Counted from the first letter of the stretch, positions 11,349-20,146 are shown. The stretch: DNA of 64,000 bases from Ruegeria sp. SCSIO 43209 (GCF_019904295.1 NZ_CP065359.1:1-64000), one strand, 5' to 3'. Numbers and translations: made by a program. The notes: generated from the sequence alone by a model not told the origin.

Positions 11349-11576
11349 TTAGTGAAATTGGATGCGTTTATTTGAAGCTCTCGCGTCTGCGCAGCCAATA
11401 GAACTTACCTCGATCCTTTGACTATCTTTCCCAAAACTTGCCGCGTGGGGCTTGCTCGGCGGAACAACATTTCGTTGACCATCGGGGCCGCCGACAATGT
11501 GCGAAGGCCGAATGACGACACTGGCGAAAGCTAGAACAAACTCTGGAAAGAGGGGGAGTACGTTAAGCTTCAGCAT
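11349..11576 (-). CDS. Small hypothetical protein
   Basis: A 75-residue frame starting at the ATG at 11576, preceded by an excellent ribosome-binding site (TTGGGAGGACGCG). The first 25 residues are hydrophobic (LPLFPEFVLAFASVVI), possibly a signal or anchor segment; the rest is polar and unremarkable. It ends 27 bp before the lipoprotein gene on the same strand, so the two are probably one transcript. The frame also runs upstream to 11627, without an RBS. Being coding rests mainly on the RBS and spacing. Confidence 0.5.
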   Translation of the reverse strand: MLKLNVLPLFPEFVLAFASVVIRPSHIVGGPDGQRNVVPPSKPHAASFGKDSQRIEVSSIGCADARASNKRIQFH

Positions 11577-11890
11577 CGCGTCCTCCCAATGCTTGATCTT
11601 TGTTTGAGGGCCTCCGACCGCCAGCACTCACTCCAGCAGTCGGAAGGGCCCGACAAATCGGGCGACAGCGACATCAACGGAGGTAAAATGAAAGTTATGT
11701 CGAATTCGCATGTTTGAATCTATTTTTTCATAAATCAACATTTTTTCCGCGCGTAAATTTCTCTACGCTCTCGTACGATAGGCCTCTGCATTCAAACAAA
11801 AAGGTAAGTGAGAGCATCCATACAGGCGAGTTTGTTCTTCTAGGTGGCGAAACGTTTTGAGGCCGCACAGAGATTAAGAAAGGAATGAAA

Positions 11891-12406
11891 ATGGGATTTA
11901 TTGAGGCCGTTAAAACGTGTTTTTCAAAATACTTCCAGTTCTCCGGCCGGGCTATACGTTCAGAATACTGGTGGTTCTTCTTGTTTGTGGTTCTAGTGAG
12001 TGCTGCTTTGGCTGTGCTGGATACGATCCTATTCGGGACTAACCCCGAGACAGGGCAAGGATCTCGGGTTCTGTCCTCTGTTTTTCAACTGGCTGTTCTC
12101 ATACCTATGCTGGCCGCCGGTTGGCGAAGGCTGCATGATACAGGACGACCTGGCTGGTATTTGCTGCTGCCGATGGCGCTCAGCATTACAACGCTTTTTG
12201 TTATGCTGGGTGGCGTGGCGTTCTTTTCGGTATTGGAGCAAGGGACCGAGAACCCTGACGCATTACGAGGACCCGCGGCAGTCCTGGGCGTGACCGGTAT
12301 TGTTGTTGTCTCAATTCTTCAATTGGTTCTGTCCATTCTGATGATCTGGTGGTTGACGCGCCCTTCGGAAGAAGGCGCAAACGAATACGGCGAACCTGTT
12401 TCCTGA
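11891..12406 (+). CDS. DUF805 family inner-membrane protein
   Basis: A 171-residue membrane protein of the DUF805 (YhaH-like) family, function unknown. It shows the family N-terminus (YFQFSGRAIRSEYWWFF) followed by four hydrophobic segments and the motif GWRRLHDTGRPGWYLLLP between the second and third. Two ATGs (11885 and 11891) are possible; AAGGA sits at the right distance from 11891, which is chosen. Confidence 0.88.
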   Translation: MGFIEAVKTCFSKYFQFSGRAIRSEYWWFFLFVVLVSAALAVLDTILFGTNPETGQGSRVLSSVFQLAVLIPMLAAGWRRLHDTGRPGWYLLLPMALSITTLFVMLGGVAFFSVLEQGTENPDALRGPAAVLGVTGIVVVSILQLVLSILMIWWLTRPSEEGANEYGEPVS

Positions 12407-12480
12407 CCTGGTTGCCGGGGCAATTGGCCGGAATCTCAGGCTGAATGACAGTGCGAACCGTAACACCATGGAGAGAGAAA

Positions 12481-13251
12481 ATGAGTTTCAAAACGATTTC
12501 CACTGGGACGCTAATGATGGTTATGGCGACCACTGCATCAGCGGAGTGGTCGTTCAACTCTGGGCCTATTCCCAATGCATTTATTCAAACCGGAAACATG
12601 ACGCTGGAACTTCAGTGTAACCGTATTCGCTTTGCTCCGGCTGGATATGAGGACAGCCAGGACATTACGGACAAGCAGGGGCTTTCCATTCGTTTCTTGA
12701 AGAACGGAGCCACCGAAGTTGGAGCATTTCAGGTTGGCGCAGAAAACGCTGCCGTACAGATCGTTGATAACTATCCCGTCGAAGTTAGTTTCAATAGTCA
12801 AGAGGACTATGGTTTTGTACTGGGCCAGCTTGCGGCCAATGCATCTGTTAACCTGTCGATGATTGATCAAGATGTCAGCTACGGAATCTTTGACATGAAA
12901 GGTTCCAGCGCGGCAATTCGGTCCCTTCGTTCCGCCTGCGATTCAGATCCTAGCCAGCGGTCCTCCTACGAACCCCCCGAAGGCATCGTATATTGTGGTG
13001 GCGGAGCGATAGAGCGCGTGATCGAACCCGTAATTTTGGACAACTCGGGGGAAGAGTGGGACGCGCGAGTAACAGTCAACGGCGAGTCGATCAGAGCCAT
13101 GACTGCTTACAGTTACTTCGGAAATTCTGAGCCGCCAGCCGGATTTGTCGTGGCCCTGCTTGGGGAGGACAGGTCCGAGTTTCTGATTTTTAACGAAGGC
13201 TCGGCAAACTGGCTGGAATATGGGGACTACCGATATGATCAGTGCAATTGA
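12481..13251 (+). CDS. Secreted protein of unknown function
   Basis: A 256-residue protein with a signal peptide (MSFKTISTGTLMMVMATTAS, cut near ASA-EW). ATG 12481 follows GAGAGAGAAA; an in-frame ATG at 12445 lacks a site. The mature part is mostly beta-prone, with three Cys besides the C-terminal YDQCN. Family not recognised; periplasmic location is inferred. It lies 75 bp after the DUF805 gene on the same strand. Confidence 0.75.
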   Translation: MSFKTISTGTLMMVMATTASAEWSFNSGPIPNAFIQTGNMTLELQCNRIRFAPAGYEDSQDITDKQGLSIRFLKNGATEVGAFQVGAENAAVQIVDNYPVEVSFNSQEDYGFVLGQLAANASVNLSMIDQDVSYGIFDMKGSSAAIRSLRSACDSDPSQRSSYEPPEGIVYCGGGAIERVIEPVILDNSGEEWDARVTVNGESIRAMTAYSYFGNSEPPAGFVVALLGEDRSEFLIFNEGSANWLEYGDYRYDQCN

Positions 13252-13288
13252 TACCTTGTGCCAACCAGCTTTCCAAATAGCGCGTCAG

Positions 13289-13689
13289 ATGAAGTGTTTG
13301 GTCGCCGGGATTGTGCTTGCTTCGGGCCTTGTTTGGACCTCACCAGATGTCGCGGCTGATGTATCGCGCCTTCCGCCCGGTTTGCAGGCGAAGGTTGATC
13401 TGGCGGCACGAGCCTGTGCGGAATTCAACGACGCTCAATTTGACTTAGATTGGGGTGCGGTTGAAAAGGTCGATCTCGACGGAGACCTACAACGCGATTG
13501 GGTTCTGAATGAGTCCGGTCTTGCGTGTTCAAGCGCCGCCTCTCTTTTTTGCGAAACGGGGGGTGCATGTCGCACTTCCTGGTAGAAGAGGAGGCTCATT
13601 CCTTGCTCAATCAAGGCTGGACTGTTGCTGATTTGGGCGTCAACGCATTGTCCTCGCAAACGTCCATGGATCCAATTGCGACGGAATAA
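13289..13689 (+). pseudogene. Frameshifted secreted-protein gene
   Basis: ATG 13289 starts a signal-peptide frame (MKCLVAGIVLASGLVW) running to a stop at 13585. Coding clearly continues in another frame from GCMSHFLVEEE at about 13564 to TAA 13687-13689. The frame change coincides with a G6 run at 13558-13563, so a single-base indel (real or sequencing error) explains it. Cys-rich context around the join (SAASLFC...GGCMSHFLV) resembles small periplasmic proteins seen in Roseobacters, which usually run longer at the C-terminus; truncation there is possible. Decayed insertion-sequence material begins about 140 bp downstream. Confidence 0.65.
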
Positions 13690-13830
13690 ATCCCACGTCA
13701 TGCGTCAGCGCCAGTGCTTGGGATGGCCAAGCAAACACTTGGCGCTCGTCTGCTTGTTATTGGGAGTAAGTTGCATCTGGGCATCGCAGATAAACCTGAG
13801 AGCCTGTTTGTTCAACGAGTTCTATGTAGC

Positions 13831-13883
13831 ATGCAAACTTATGGGCAAATCGTGCAGACTTATGCGCAAATACCGCGCAGAGT
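13831..13883 (+). repeat. 21-bp tandem repeats, probable decayed IS end (interrupted)
   Basis: Two adjacent 21-bp units, ATGCAAACTTATGGGCAAAT(C) at 13831-13851 and GTGCAGACTTATGCGCAAAT(A) at 13852-13872, are followed by a third, less similar unit (from 13875) that is cut by the IS3 element; removing the IS and one copy of its AGT duplication restores it (GCGCAGAGTTATGGGCGAAC). Tandem repeats of this kind inside the ends are typical of IS21-type elements. The same repeats recur at 39175-39216. No transposase of that family is present. Confidence 0.6.
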
Positions 13884-13909
13884 TGAAGTGGTCCCAGGAA
13901 ACCGGACAG
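13884..13909 (+). repeat. IS3-family left inverted repeat
   Basis: Left terminal repeat beginning TGAAGTGGTCCCAGGAAACC; matches the right end over the outer 13 bp and again at the inner CGGACAG. Begins with the TG typical of IS3-family tips. Confidence 0.9.
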
Positions 13910-13949
13910 TCAGCTAAGGTGTTTCCCGAACCTTTGAAGGGATACGAAC

Positions 13950-14225
13950 ATGGCAAAGCGCCGGAACTTTACAGATCAGTTTAAGGCCAAGGTGGCGTTG
14001 GAAGCGCTGCGTGGCGACAAGACCGTGCAGGAGATCGCGGCGAAGCATCAGTTGCACCCAAATCAGGTCAGCACATGGAAGCGGCAGGCCATCGAGGGCA
14101 TGGCCGATGTGTTCTCGGGTGGCAAGCAGAGCGGCCCGACCGAGGCGGAAGTAAAGGAACTTCACGCCAAGATCGGGAGGCTGGCGGTCGAGAACGATTT
14201 TTTGTCGGAAGGGCTGAAGCGATGA
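13950..14225 (+). CDS. IS3-family transposase OrfA
   Basis: A 91-residue helix-turn-helix protein (KVALEALRGDKTVQEIAAKH, then HPNQVSTWKRQ) followed by a leucine-zipper-like segment, the standard OrfA build. It binds the IS ends and regulates transposition. Its TGA overlaps the OrfB ATG (ATGA, 14222-14225). OrfB lies in the -1 frame, and a U-UUU-UUG slippery heptamer at 14198-14204, in OrfA phase, could make the OrfAB fusion by -1 frameshifting (inference). Confidence 0.93.
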   Translation: MAKRRNFTDQFKAKVALEALRGDKTVQEIAAKHQLHPNQVSTWKRQAIEGMADVFSGGKQSGPTEAEVKELHAKIGRLAVENDFLSEGLKR

Positions 14226-15076
14226 GCCCTGGAAAGAAACGCGCGATGATCAACCGGGATCACCCCAAGCTGAGCATCAGCCAGCAGTGCAAGCTGGTGA
14301 GCCTGAGCCGGTCGGCGTTCTACTACACGCCCGCCGGGATCGACGCCGACACGCTGTCGATGATGAAAGAGATCGACCGGGTGTTCACCAAATACCCATT
14401 CTTCGGGTCGCGCCAGATCGCGGCCTATCTGCGCCGGGAAGGCATTGTTGTTGGCCGCCATCGCGTCAGGCGATTGATGGCGAAGATGGGTCTTGAAGCG
14501 GTCTACAAGCGCCCACGAACCAGCCAGCCGCATCCTCAGCACCCGGTCTTCCCGTATCTGCTGAGGAAGATGGTGATTGACCGACCGAACCAGGTCTGGT
14601 GCGCCGATATCACCTTTGTGCCAGTCAGAAATGGCTTCCTCTATCTGGTGGCAATCATGGACTGGGCGACGCGCAAGGTGCTGAGCTGGCGGTTGTCGAA
14701 CACGATGCACGCCGACTTCTGCGTCGAAGCACTGAGCGAGGCCATCGCCAGGTACGGCCCGCCTGAGATCATGAACACAGATCAGGGATCGCAGTTCACC
14801 GGATCGGCCTGGATCACGACGCTGACCGAGGCGGGCGTGCGCATCTCGATGGACGGGCGCGGGCGTTACCTCGACAACATCTTCATCGAACGCCTCTGGC
14901 GATCCCTGAAGCAGGAGGCCATCTATCTCGAAGAAATCAATGAAGGCTTCCGGGCCCGTCGTGTCATCAAGGGCTGGATGGCATTCTATAACACCAGCCG
15001 ACCCCATTCCGCGCTTGATCGGCAGACGCCGGACGACGCATATTGGGCAGGCTTGGAAGAGCGACACGCAGCATGA
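14222..15076 (+). CDS. IS3-family transposase OrfB (DDE catalytic subunit)
   Basis: A 284-residue integrase-core protein. It has the N-terminal HTH_21-type region (SRQIAAYLRREG, HRVRRLMAKMGLEA) and an RNase-H-like core with the DDE residues in WCADITFVP, NTDQGSQFT and IERLWRSLKQE, the last two separated by about 35 residues as in IS3. The start is the ATG in the ATGA overlap with orfA; the open frame extends upstream to 14075, as expected if a frameshift fusion is also made. Confidence 0.94.
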   Translation: MSPGKKRAMINRDHPKLSISQQCKLVSLSRSAFYYTPAGIDADTLSMMKEIDRVFTKYPFFGSRQIAAYLRREGIVVGRHRVRRLMAKMGLEAVYKRPRTSQPHPQHPVFPYLLRKMVIDRPNQVWCADITFVPVRNGFLYLVAIMDWATRKVLSWRLSNTMHADFCVEALSEAIARYGPPEIMNTDQGSQFTGSAWITTLTEAGVRISMDGRGRYLDNIFIERLWRSLKQEAIYLEEINEGFRARRVIKGWMAFYNTSRPHSALDRQTPDDAYWAGLEERHAA

Positions 15077-15112
15077 AACCTAAACCCGATACACCTTAGA
15101 AACGCTGCAAAC

Positions 15113-15138
15113 CTGTCCGAAAAGATGGGACCACTTCA
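15113..15138 (-). repeat. IS3-family right inverted repeat
   Basis: Right terminal repeat, ending TGGGACCACTTCA on the plus strand; pairs with the left end at 13884. The AGT immediately after it is the target-site duplication. Confidence 0.9.
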
Positions 15139-15200
15139 AGTTATGGGCGAACTTCCAAGATTTTTTTAATGAAATCAATGTCGGCATTGCAGCGTTATGA

Positions 15201-15228
15201 GCGCCCCTACAGCGGTTTGTAGGGGCGC
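15201..15228. other. Strong 11-bp hairpin
   Basis: GCGCCCCTACA (15201-15211) and TGTAGGGGCGC (15218-15228) form a perfect 11-bp stem with a 6-nt loop. No T-run follows on either strand, so it is not a classical intrinsic terminator. It lies in the debris between the IS3 element and a transposase fragment. Confidence 0.6.
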
Positions 15229-15392
15229 GAATAGCATTGCATTTCGTCTAAAGAATTGCGTATTTGGCATCCAAAGATAATTCTGCACAGTGCAAATTTT
15301 AGTTGGATTCATGCCATGATCGTGGCTCACGTGAAGCTTGAAGTCTGCCGCTTCCAGCTCAATGCGGCCTTTCGCGGTGCGACCCGCAACAG

Positions 15393-15524
15393 TATTCCGC
15401 AGTAGAGAAGATCAGGATCGTGCTGGACGGCCTAAAAGGCGAGGACAGCAATGCAGAGCTGAGCCGTCGTGAGGGCATCGCGCAGAGCGTTCCCTACTTG
15501 GCAAGTATAATTGACTGGATATGA
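15393..15524 (+). pseudogene. IS3-family OrfA fragment
   Basis: A 43-codon stretch, YSAVEKIRIVLDGLKGED..AELSRREGIAQS, matches the N-terminal helix-turn-helix of a second IS3-family OrfA, different from the intact copy nearby. The preceding bases read as RTR(K)Q after restoring one base, so there is a frameshift at about 15390. The fragment stops at TGA 15522-15524. No matching OrfB or ends were found; it is the remains of an older insertion. Positions 15525-15780 hold nothing further that I can identify. Confidence 0.7.
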
Positions 15525-15780
15525 ATGATAACGATACGGAAAATCCATTTGTGTGTATTTTAGAAAGTGTGAAAGTTCATTTCGCATTGTGATGCTTAGT
15601 TAGGCTTATGAATTTGTCATCTACCTCTCTTTGGGTTGGCAGAATCCAGGTTTCAGCAGATACCGCGCCCGAAAAAGCGAGCCGCGTAAGCAAGCCCAAT
15701 GTCTATTGGCCTTATCTGCCGCGCAGAGTTGGTCCTTCGTATTTGCTGGTAGTCAGGTAACGTTAGTTTGGGAGTAAGAT

Positions 15781-17670
15781 ATGGAATTACCAACACTAAC
15801 GTACGAAATGATAGCCGTGCTGAGTCTATTGTCTTTTACGGTCTTACTTTTTGTTACCGAAATCATACGGATCGATGTTGCAGCAATTCTTGTTATGGTT
15901 TTGCTTGGCGCACTGAGCTATCTACCGGGGCTGGGTAATCTAGCCGATGTATCTAAGCTCTTTGAAGGTTTCTCCTCCAACGCTGTGATGTCCATCATCG
16001 CAGTTATGGTAATTGGGGCGGGGCTTGATAAGACTGGACTTATGTCAAAGGTTGCGGCCTTGATCCTCAAGAATGGTGGCACGACAGAGGCCCGGATAAT
16101 CCCCATAATATCAACAACGGTTGGTGTCATCAGTTCCTTCATGCAGAACGTCGGAGCTGCTGCGCTTTTTCTGCCTGTTGTCAGCCGCATCTCAGCACGT
16201 ACGGAAATCCCGATGAGCAGGTTGCTGATGCCCATGGGGTTTTGCGCGATACTGGGTGGTACCATCACATTAGTCGGGTCGTCCCCCCTCATCCTGTTGA
16301 ATGACCTGATTGTTTCGGCAAACTCATCCCTTCCTGCTGACCAGCAAATGGAGACATTTGGGCTGTTTTCAGTCACGCCTATCGGTGTGATGTTGGTGCT
16401 GACTGGGGTGCTTTACTTTGTGCTCTTTGGTCGTTGGGTTCTCCCTGCGCAGCGGGATCGTGGAGAAGACGCAAGCTCAGCGCGGTCCATGCAGACCTAT
16501 GTCGAAAACACCTATGGGCTAAGGGCTGATATGTTCGAGATACGTGTTCCTGAAGGCTCGATCATCATTGGGCAAACGCTCGCAGATCTAATGGTAGCCC
16601 ATAACATGTACATTCTTGGCACGTCCTATCGTGGCCACAAGGTCATCGCGCCGATGGCTGATACCAAGATCGAAGCCCCGGCGCGGCTCGCAGTGCTTGG
16701 CCTGCGTCGGGTGGTTGAGCATCAGTTTGCTGAGCCTTACGGCTTGGAGATCCTGCCCCAACTAGATGTCTTTGCGGATGATTTCGCCGCGACGCAGTCT
16801 GGGGTGGCCGAGGTTGTTATTCCGCCCGGTTCTTCAGTGATCGGCCAAACTCCGATTGATCTGCGCCTCCGTCAGACACATGGTTTGTCTCTGCTGGCCA
16901 TTCAGCGCGGCGAAGAAACACTGAGCCATGTAGAAACCGAAGATCATTCAGCAACGCATATCGGACAAGTCCCTTTGCAGGCCGGTGATACGTGTGTGGT
17001 GCACGTGCAGTGGGATCGTCTGACACGACTGAAGTCAGACAGGGATTTCGTCGTTGTCACCTCGGACTTTCCCCAGGAAGAGTTGCGGCCGCACAAGGTC
17101 GGCTGGGCGCTTGCCTTCTTCCTAATAGCGTTGAGCCTAATTCTGTTTTCAGATCTGCGCTTGTCGTTGTGCCTATTAATTGGCGCTGTTGGCATGGTGT
17201 TGAGCAGGGTGCTCTCGATTGACGAAGCCTACGAGTCGATTAGTTGGAGTACAGTTTTTCTACTCGCTTCACTGATCCCGTTGGGCCAGGCAGTCCAGAA
17301 CACCGGCACTGCGGATTGGATTGCCGCGCATGTGTTGGCCCTCCTGAAGGGTTGGCCGATCTGGTCGTTGCAAGCAGGAATAGCCGTTTTGGCAACGGCA
17401 TTCACCCTGGTCATGTCCAACGTAGGTGCGACCGTCCTGCTGGTGCCGTTAGCGGTTTCTATTGCGATATCGGCGGGTGGTAACCCGGCTGTATTTGCCC
17501 TCACAGTAGCAATTTCAACGTCCAACTCATTTTTGATCCCAACACACCAGGTGAACGCGTTGATCATGGGCCCAGCAGGCTACCGGGTGGTGGATTTCGT
17601 TCGCTCCGGTGGAATCATGTCTCTCCTTTTCTTGGTTGTCTCAATGACCGGGCTTGCGATTTTCTTCTGA
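15781..17670 (+). CDS. SLC13/DASS-type anion permease with two RCK_C domains
   Basis: A 629-residue inner-membrane transporter. The N-terminal half (residues about 10-225) and the C-terminal part (about 440-625) are hydrophobic halves of the ArsB/NhaD/SLC13 fold; signature-like turns are MQNVGAAALFLPV and SNVGATVLLVPLA. Between them are two TrkA-C/RCK_C-like domains (about residues 245-330 and 345-425, each with an IxGQT motif). This architecture occurs in permeases for sulfate, citrate or other dicarboxylates; the substrate cannot be set from sequence. ATG follows GGGAG. Mobile-element debris lies upstream. Confidence 0.85.
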   Translation: MELPTLTYEMIAVLSLLSFTVLLFVTEIIRIDVAAILVMVLLGALSYLPGLGNLADVSKLFEGFSSNAVMSIIAVMVIGAGLDKTGLMSKVAALILKNGGTTEARIIPIISTTVGVISSFMQNVGAAALFLPVVSRISARTEIPMSRLLMPMGFCAILGGTITLVGSSPLILLNDLIVSANSSLPADQQMETFGLFSVTPIGVMLVLTGVLYFVLFGRWVLPAQRDRGEDASSARSMQTYVENTYGLRADMFEIRVPEGSIIIGQTLADLMVAHNMYILGTSYRGHKVIAPMADTKIEAPARLAVLGLRRVVEHQFAEPYGLEILPQLDVFADDFAATQSGVAEVVIPPGSSVIGQTPIDLRLRQTHGLSLLAIQRGEETLSHVETEDHSATHIGQVPLQAGDTCVVHVQWDRLTRLKSDRDFVVVTSDFPQEELRPHKVGWALAFFLIALSLILFSDLRLSLCLLIGAVGMVLSRVLSIDEAYESISWSTVFLLASLIPLGQAVQNTGTADWIAAHVLALLKGWPIWSLQAGIAVLATAFTLVMSNVGATVLLVPLAVSIAISAGGNPAVFALTVAISTSNSFLIPTHQVNALIMGPAGYRVVDFVRSGGIMSLLFLVVSMTGLAIFF

Positions 17671-17899
17671 GCCGCCTCTCGGCGATCCGTACAGAAGAAC
17701 TCGCAATATAAGGTTTTTGAGACCAAATTTTTGGGCGCGGATTCAAAACGTCTGCAAAAAGGGCCTCCTCCGCGAGGGACCGAAGTAATGTGTACAACTC
17801 AACCAAACCTGATGTCGGTATACGCTGGAACTGGACCGTTCTTGTTTTATCGATCACTGTTATTGGACCAAGACCGTCGGCATTTTTGGAGAGTTCACG

Positions 17900-18805
17900 A
17901 TGAAGTTCCTTCGTACACCGGACCATCGGTTTGACGGGCTGCCAGATTTCAACTTTGGCCCGAACTATCTTGATGTGGATGACACCGAGGGAAGTCTTCT
18001 CCGACTGCATTATTTGGACGAGGGACCGGCTCATGCATCACCAGTATTGTTGATGCATGGAGAGCCAACCTGGTGCTTCCTTTACCGGCGCATGATTCCG
18101 TTATTCAAGGACGCTGGCCATCGAGTTCTGGCTCCTGATTTGATTGGGTTTGGAAGGTCGGATAAACCAACAGAGCGATCCGATTACACCTACCAACGCC
18201 ATGTAGACTGGATGTCCGAGTGGTTGCGGAAAGTTGACCTGACGGGCATCACGTTGGTTTGCCAGGACTGGGGTGGTCTAATAGGCTTGCGGTTGGTTGC
18301 GAGTATGCCCGAGCGGTTCTCGCGCGTAGTTGTGGCAAACACGGCCTTGCCCACCGGTGACGCACCCTTGAGTGAGGCATTTCTTTCATGGCGGGAATAC
18401 TCGCAGTCCGTGCCTGAATTTAATTCGGGACGCATTGTATTCGGCGGCACATCATCCAAGATTTCCGATGAAGAAGTCGCAGCATACAACGCACCGTTCC
18501 CAGATGCGCGCTATCTGGCAGGCGCTCGAGAGTTTCCAGTGTTGGTGCCCGACTCGCCCGACAATCCAGCTTCAGAAGCCAACCGAGCCGCATGGAAAAC
18601 CTTCAAGACCCTCAACACTCCGTTTCTGACTGTTTTTGGAGATGATGACAGGGTCATGGCGGGAGTAGACAAACTGTTCCAAAAGTCGATCCCTGGGGCA
18701 GTTGGTCAAAATCATACAGTTGTGCCAAAAGCCGGGCATTTCATTCAAGAAGATGCCGGCACAGAGCTAGCACATGCGACTTTGAAATTCATTGAGCAGA
18801 CATAG
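17900..18805 (+). CDS. Haloalkane dehalogenase (alpha/beta hydrolase)
   Basis: Hydrolyses the carbon-halogen bond of haloalkanes to alcohol and halide. The 301-residue protein has the oxyanion-hole motif HGEPTW (residues 53-58), nucleophile elbow VCQDWGG with D123 and halide-binding W124, a second candidate halide Trp at W164 in the cap, acid D248/D250 (FGDDD) and base H280 (KAGHF). Length and spacing match the DhlA/DhmA subgroup (HLD-I). The preceding 229 bp hold no gene. Other alpha/beta hydrolases such as epoxide hydrolases are less likely because of the Trp pair. Confidence 0.85.
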   Translation: MKFLRTPDHRFDGLPDFNFGPNYLDVDDTEGSLLRLHYLDEGPAHASPVLLMHGEPTWCFLYRRMIPLFKDAGHRVLAPDLIGFGRSDKPTERSDYTYQRHVDWMSEWLRKVDLTGITLVCQDWGGLIGLRLVASMPERFSRVVVANTALPTGDAPLSEAFLSWREYSQSVPEFNSGRIVFGGTSSKISDEEVAAYNAPFPDARYLAGAREFPVLVPDSPDNPASEANRAAWKTFKTLNTPFLTVFGDDDRVMAGVDKLFQKSIPGAVGQNHTVVPKAGHFIQEDAGTELAHATLKFIEQT

Positions 18806-18837
18806 CAGCCATCAGATTAGTGTCTTCCCCTGCGGCC

Positions 18838-19725
18838 TCAACTCACACCAAATTTGCGACGCAAATGCTCAGCTATGGCTGTTATGCGACGTGGTTGGGC
18901 CCGGCTCGGTGGAAACATCATTTGCAAAGGTTTCGGCGGTGGGAGGAAGTCGCGCAAGACAGAAACAAGTCTGCCAGATCGAACATCGTCGCCGACATCC
19001 AGCTCGGACTTCAATACGATCCCATGGCCTGCAATCGCCCAATCGCGGATGAGTGAACCATCATTGACTATTCGATTTCCCTTTACCGATACGCGCTGGG
19101 CATTTGGTCCTGATCCAAACTCCCAAACGTTGTCGATCATGTCGCCAAACCTCATGATCAAGCAGTTGTGGTTTAATAGATCTTCTGGTTTTTCAGGCGT
19201 TCCAAATGAGGCCAGGTAACTTGGGGACGCACAAACGAAACGTTGGTAGCTTCCCAGATTTCGCAACCTGAGCGAGCTGTCTGTGATGTTGCCGAAGCGA
19301 ACGGCGAGGTCAAAACCCTGGCCTACGAGGTCGACATAACCGTCCGAGAGGGACAGTTCGATTGAGACGGCAGGGTTCTTTTCGGTGAATTCGGCAATAA
19401 CCTTGGAGACAATGCTCCGTCCCAAGTCAATGGGCGCGCTTATGCGAATTGGACCAGACAGAGTTTCGGCGCCGTGCCGAACAAGTGTGTCCAAGTCCGC
19501 AACCTCACTGAGAACGTTTCTTGCTCCATTAGCGAGTGTCCGGCCTTCTTCGGTCAGGCTAATGGAACGGGTGGTGCGGTTGAACAAAACCACGCCGTAA
19601 TGTGCCTCCAGAGCCGCGAGCCGTTCGGACACTGTCGTACTCGACAACCCTGTCTCGCGCGCCGCGGCCACCAGACTGCCTTTCTCGGCTATGGTCAGAA
19701 ACAAGCGAAGATTGTCTAAAAGCAT
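18838..19725 (-). CDS. LysR-family transcriptional regulator
   Basis: A 295-residue regulator with the N-terminal winged HTH (residues 1-60; SLVAAARETGLSSTTVSERLAALE) and a periplasmic-binding-protein-like effector domain. It is divergent from the monooxygenase/oxidoreductase/VOC group at 19830-21541 across a 104-bp gap and is the likely regulator of that group and of itself. It is of the DsdC/DhcR-like short-sensor type common for aromatic or quinone stress genes; the effector is unknown. Confidence 0.88.
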   Translation of the reverse strand: MLLDNLRLFLTIAEKGSLVAAARETGLSSTTVSERLAALEAHYGVVLFNRTTRSISLTEEGRTLANGARNVLSEVADLDTLVRHGAETLSGPIRISAPIDLGRSIVSKVIAEFTEKNPAVSIELSLSDGYVDLVGQGFDLAVRFGNITDSSLRLRNLGSYQRFVCASPSYLASFGTPEKPEDLLNHNCLIMRFGDMIDNVWEFGSGPNAQRVSVKGNRIVNDGSLIRDWAIAGHGIVLKSELDVGDDVRSGRLVSVLRDFLPPPKPLQMMFPPSRAQPRRITAIAEHLRRKFGVS

Positions 19726-19829
19726 TAAACGGAATTTCCGGATTATATGTTCGATCTTGCCCTGTTTATCCCGAAGGAGCTGCGGCGTAAATCTTGCGCA
19801 TCGCTCAATAACACAAGGGATCTATTCCA

Positions 19830-20120
19830 ATGGCCAAGCTGACAATCGTCGCCAACATCAAAGCCAACCCTGACAAAATTGACCTCGTAAAGGCCGAGCT
19901 GATCAAGCTCATCGACATAACCCGAGCCGAAGAGGGTTGCATCAACTATGACCTGCACCAGGACAACGACAACCCGGCTCATTTCGTGTTCTACGAAAAT
20001 TGGGAAAGCCGAGAGCTTTGGCAAACCCACATGGGTGCTCAGCACCTTGCGGCTTACCTGGAAGCAACAGAAGGCGCCGTTGCAGAATTCGCCCTAAATG
20101 AGATGACAGTCATCGGTTGA
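19830..20120 (+). CDS. Antibiotic biosynthesis monooxygenase domain protein (YgiN-like)
   Basis: A 96-residue dimeric alpha/beta-barrel protein. Family features: KANPDKIDLVKAELIKLID, EEGCINYDLHQD and FVFYENWESRELWQTHM. Related proteins oxidise quinols or polyketides without a cofactor. It heads a three-gene run with the quinone-oxidoreductase-like and VOC genes, suggesting a role in quinone or reactive-carbonyl handling (inference). Confidence 0.85.
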   Translation: MAKLTIVANIKANPDKIDLVKAELIKLIDITRAEEGCINYDLHQDNDNPAHFVFYENWESRELWQTHMGAQHLAAYLEATEGAVAEFALNEMTVIG

Positions 20121-20146
20121 TAAAGAACCGGACAAAGGAGCACGTT

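Larger units (their letters stand above)
13884..15138 (+). mobile_element. Complete IS3-family insertion sequence
   Basis: A 1255-bp element bounded by inverted repeats starting TGAAGTGGTCCCA (left, 13884-13909) and its complement ending TGGGACCACTTCA (right, 15113-15138), flanked by a 3-bp direct repeat AGT (13881-13883 and 15139-15141). It carries orfA and orfB with the DDE transposase. Ends, duplication and both frames look intact, so it may be active or recently inserted. It landed inside the third 21-bp repeat of an older element. Confidence 0.92.

Noticed and set aside
14162..15067. 301-codon minus-strand frame opposite the transposase
   Set aside because: Shadow of orfB; no RBS or domain.
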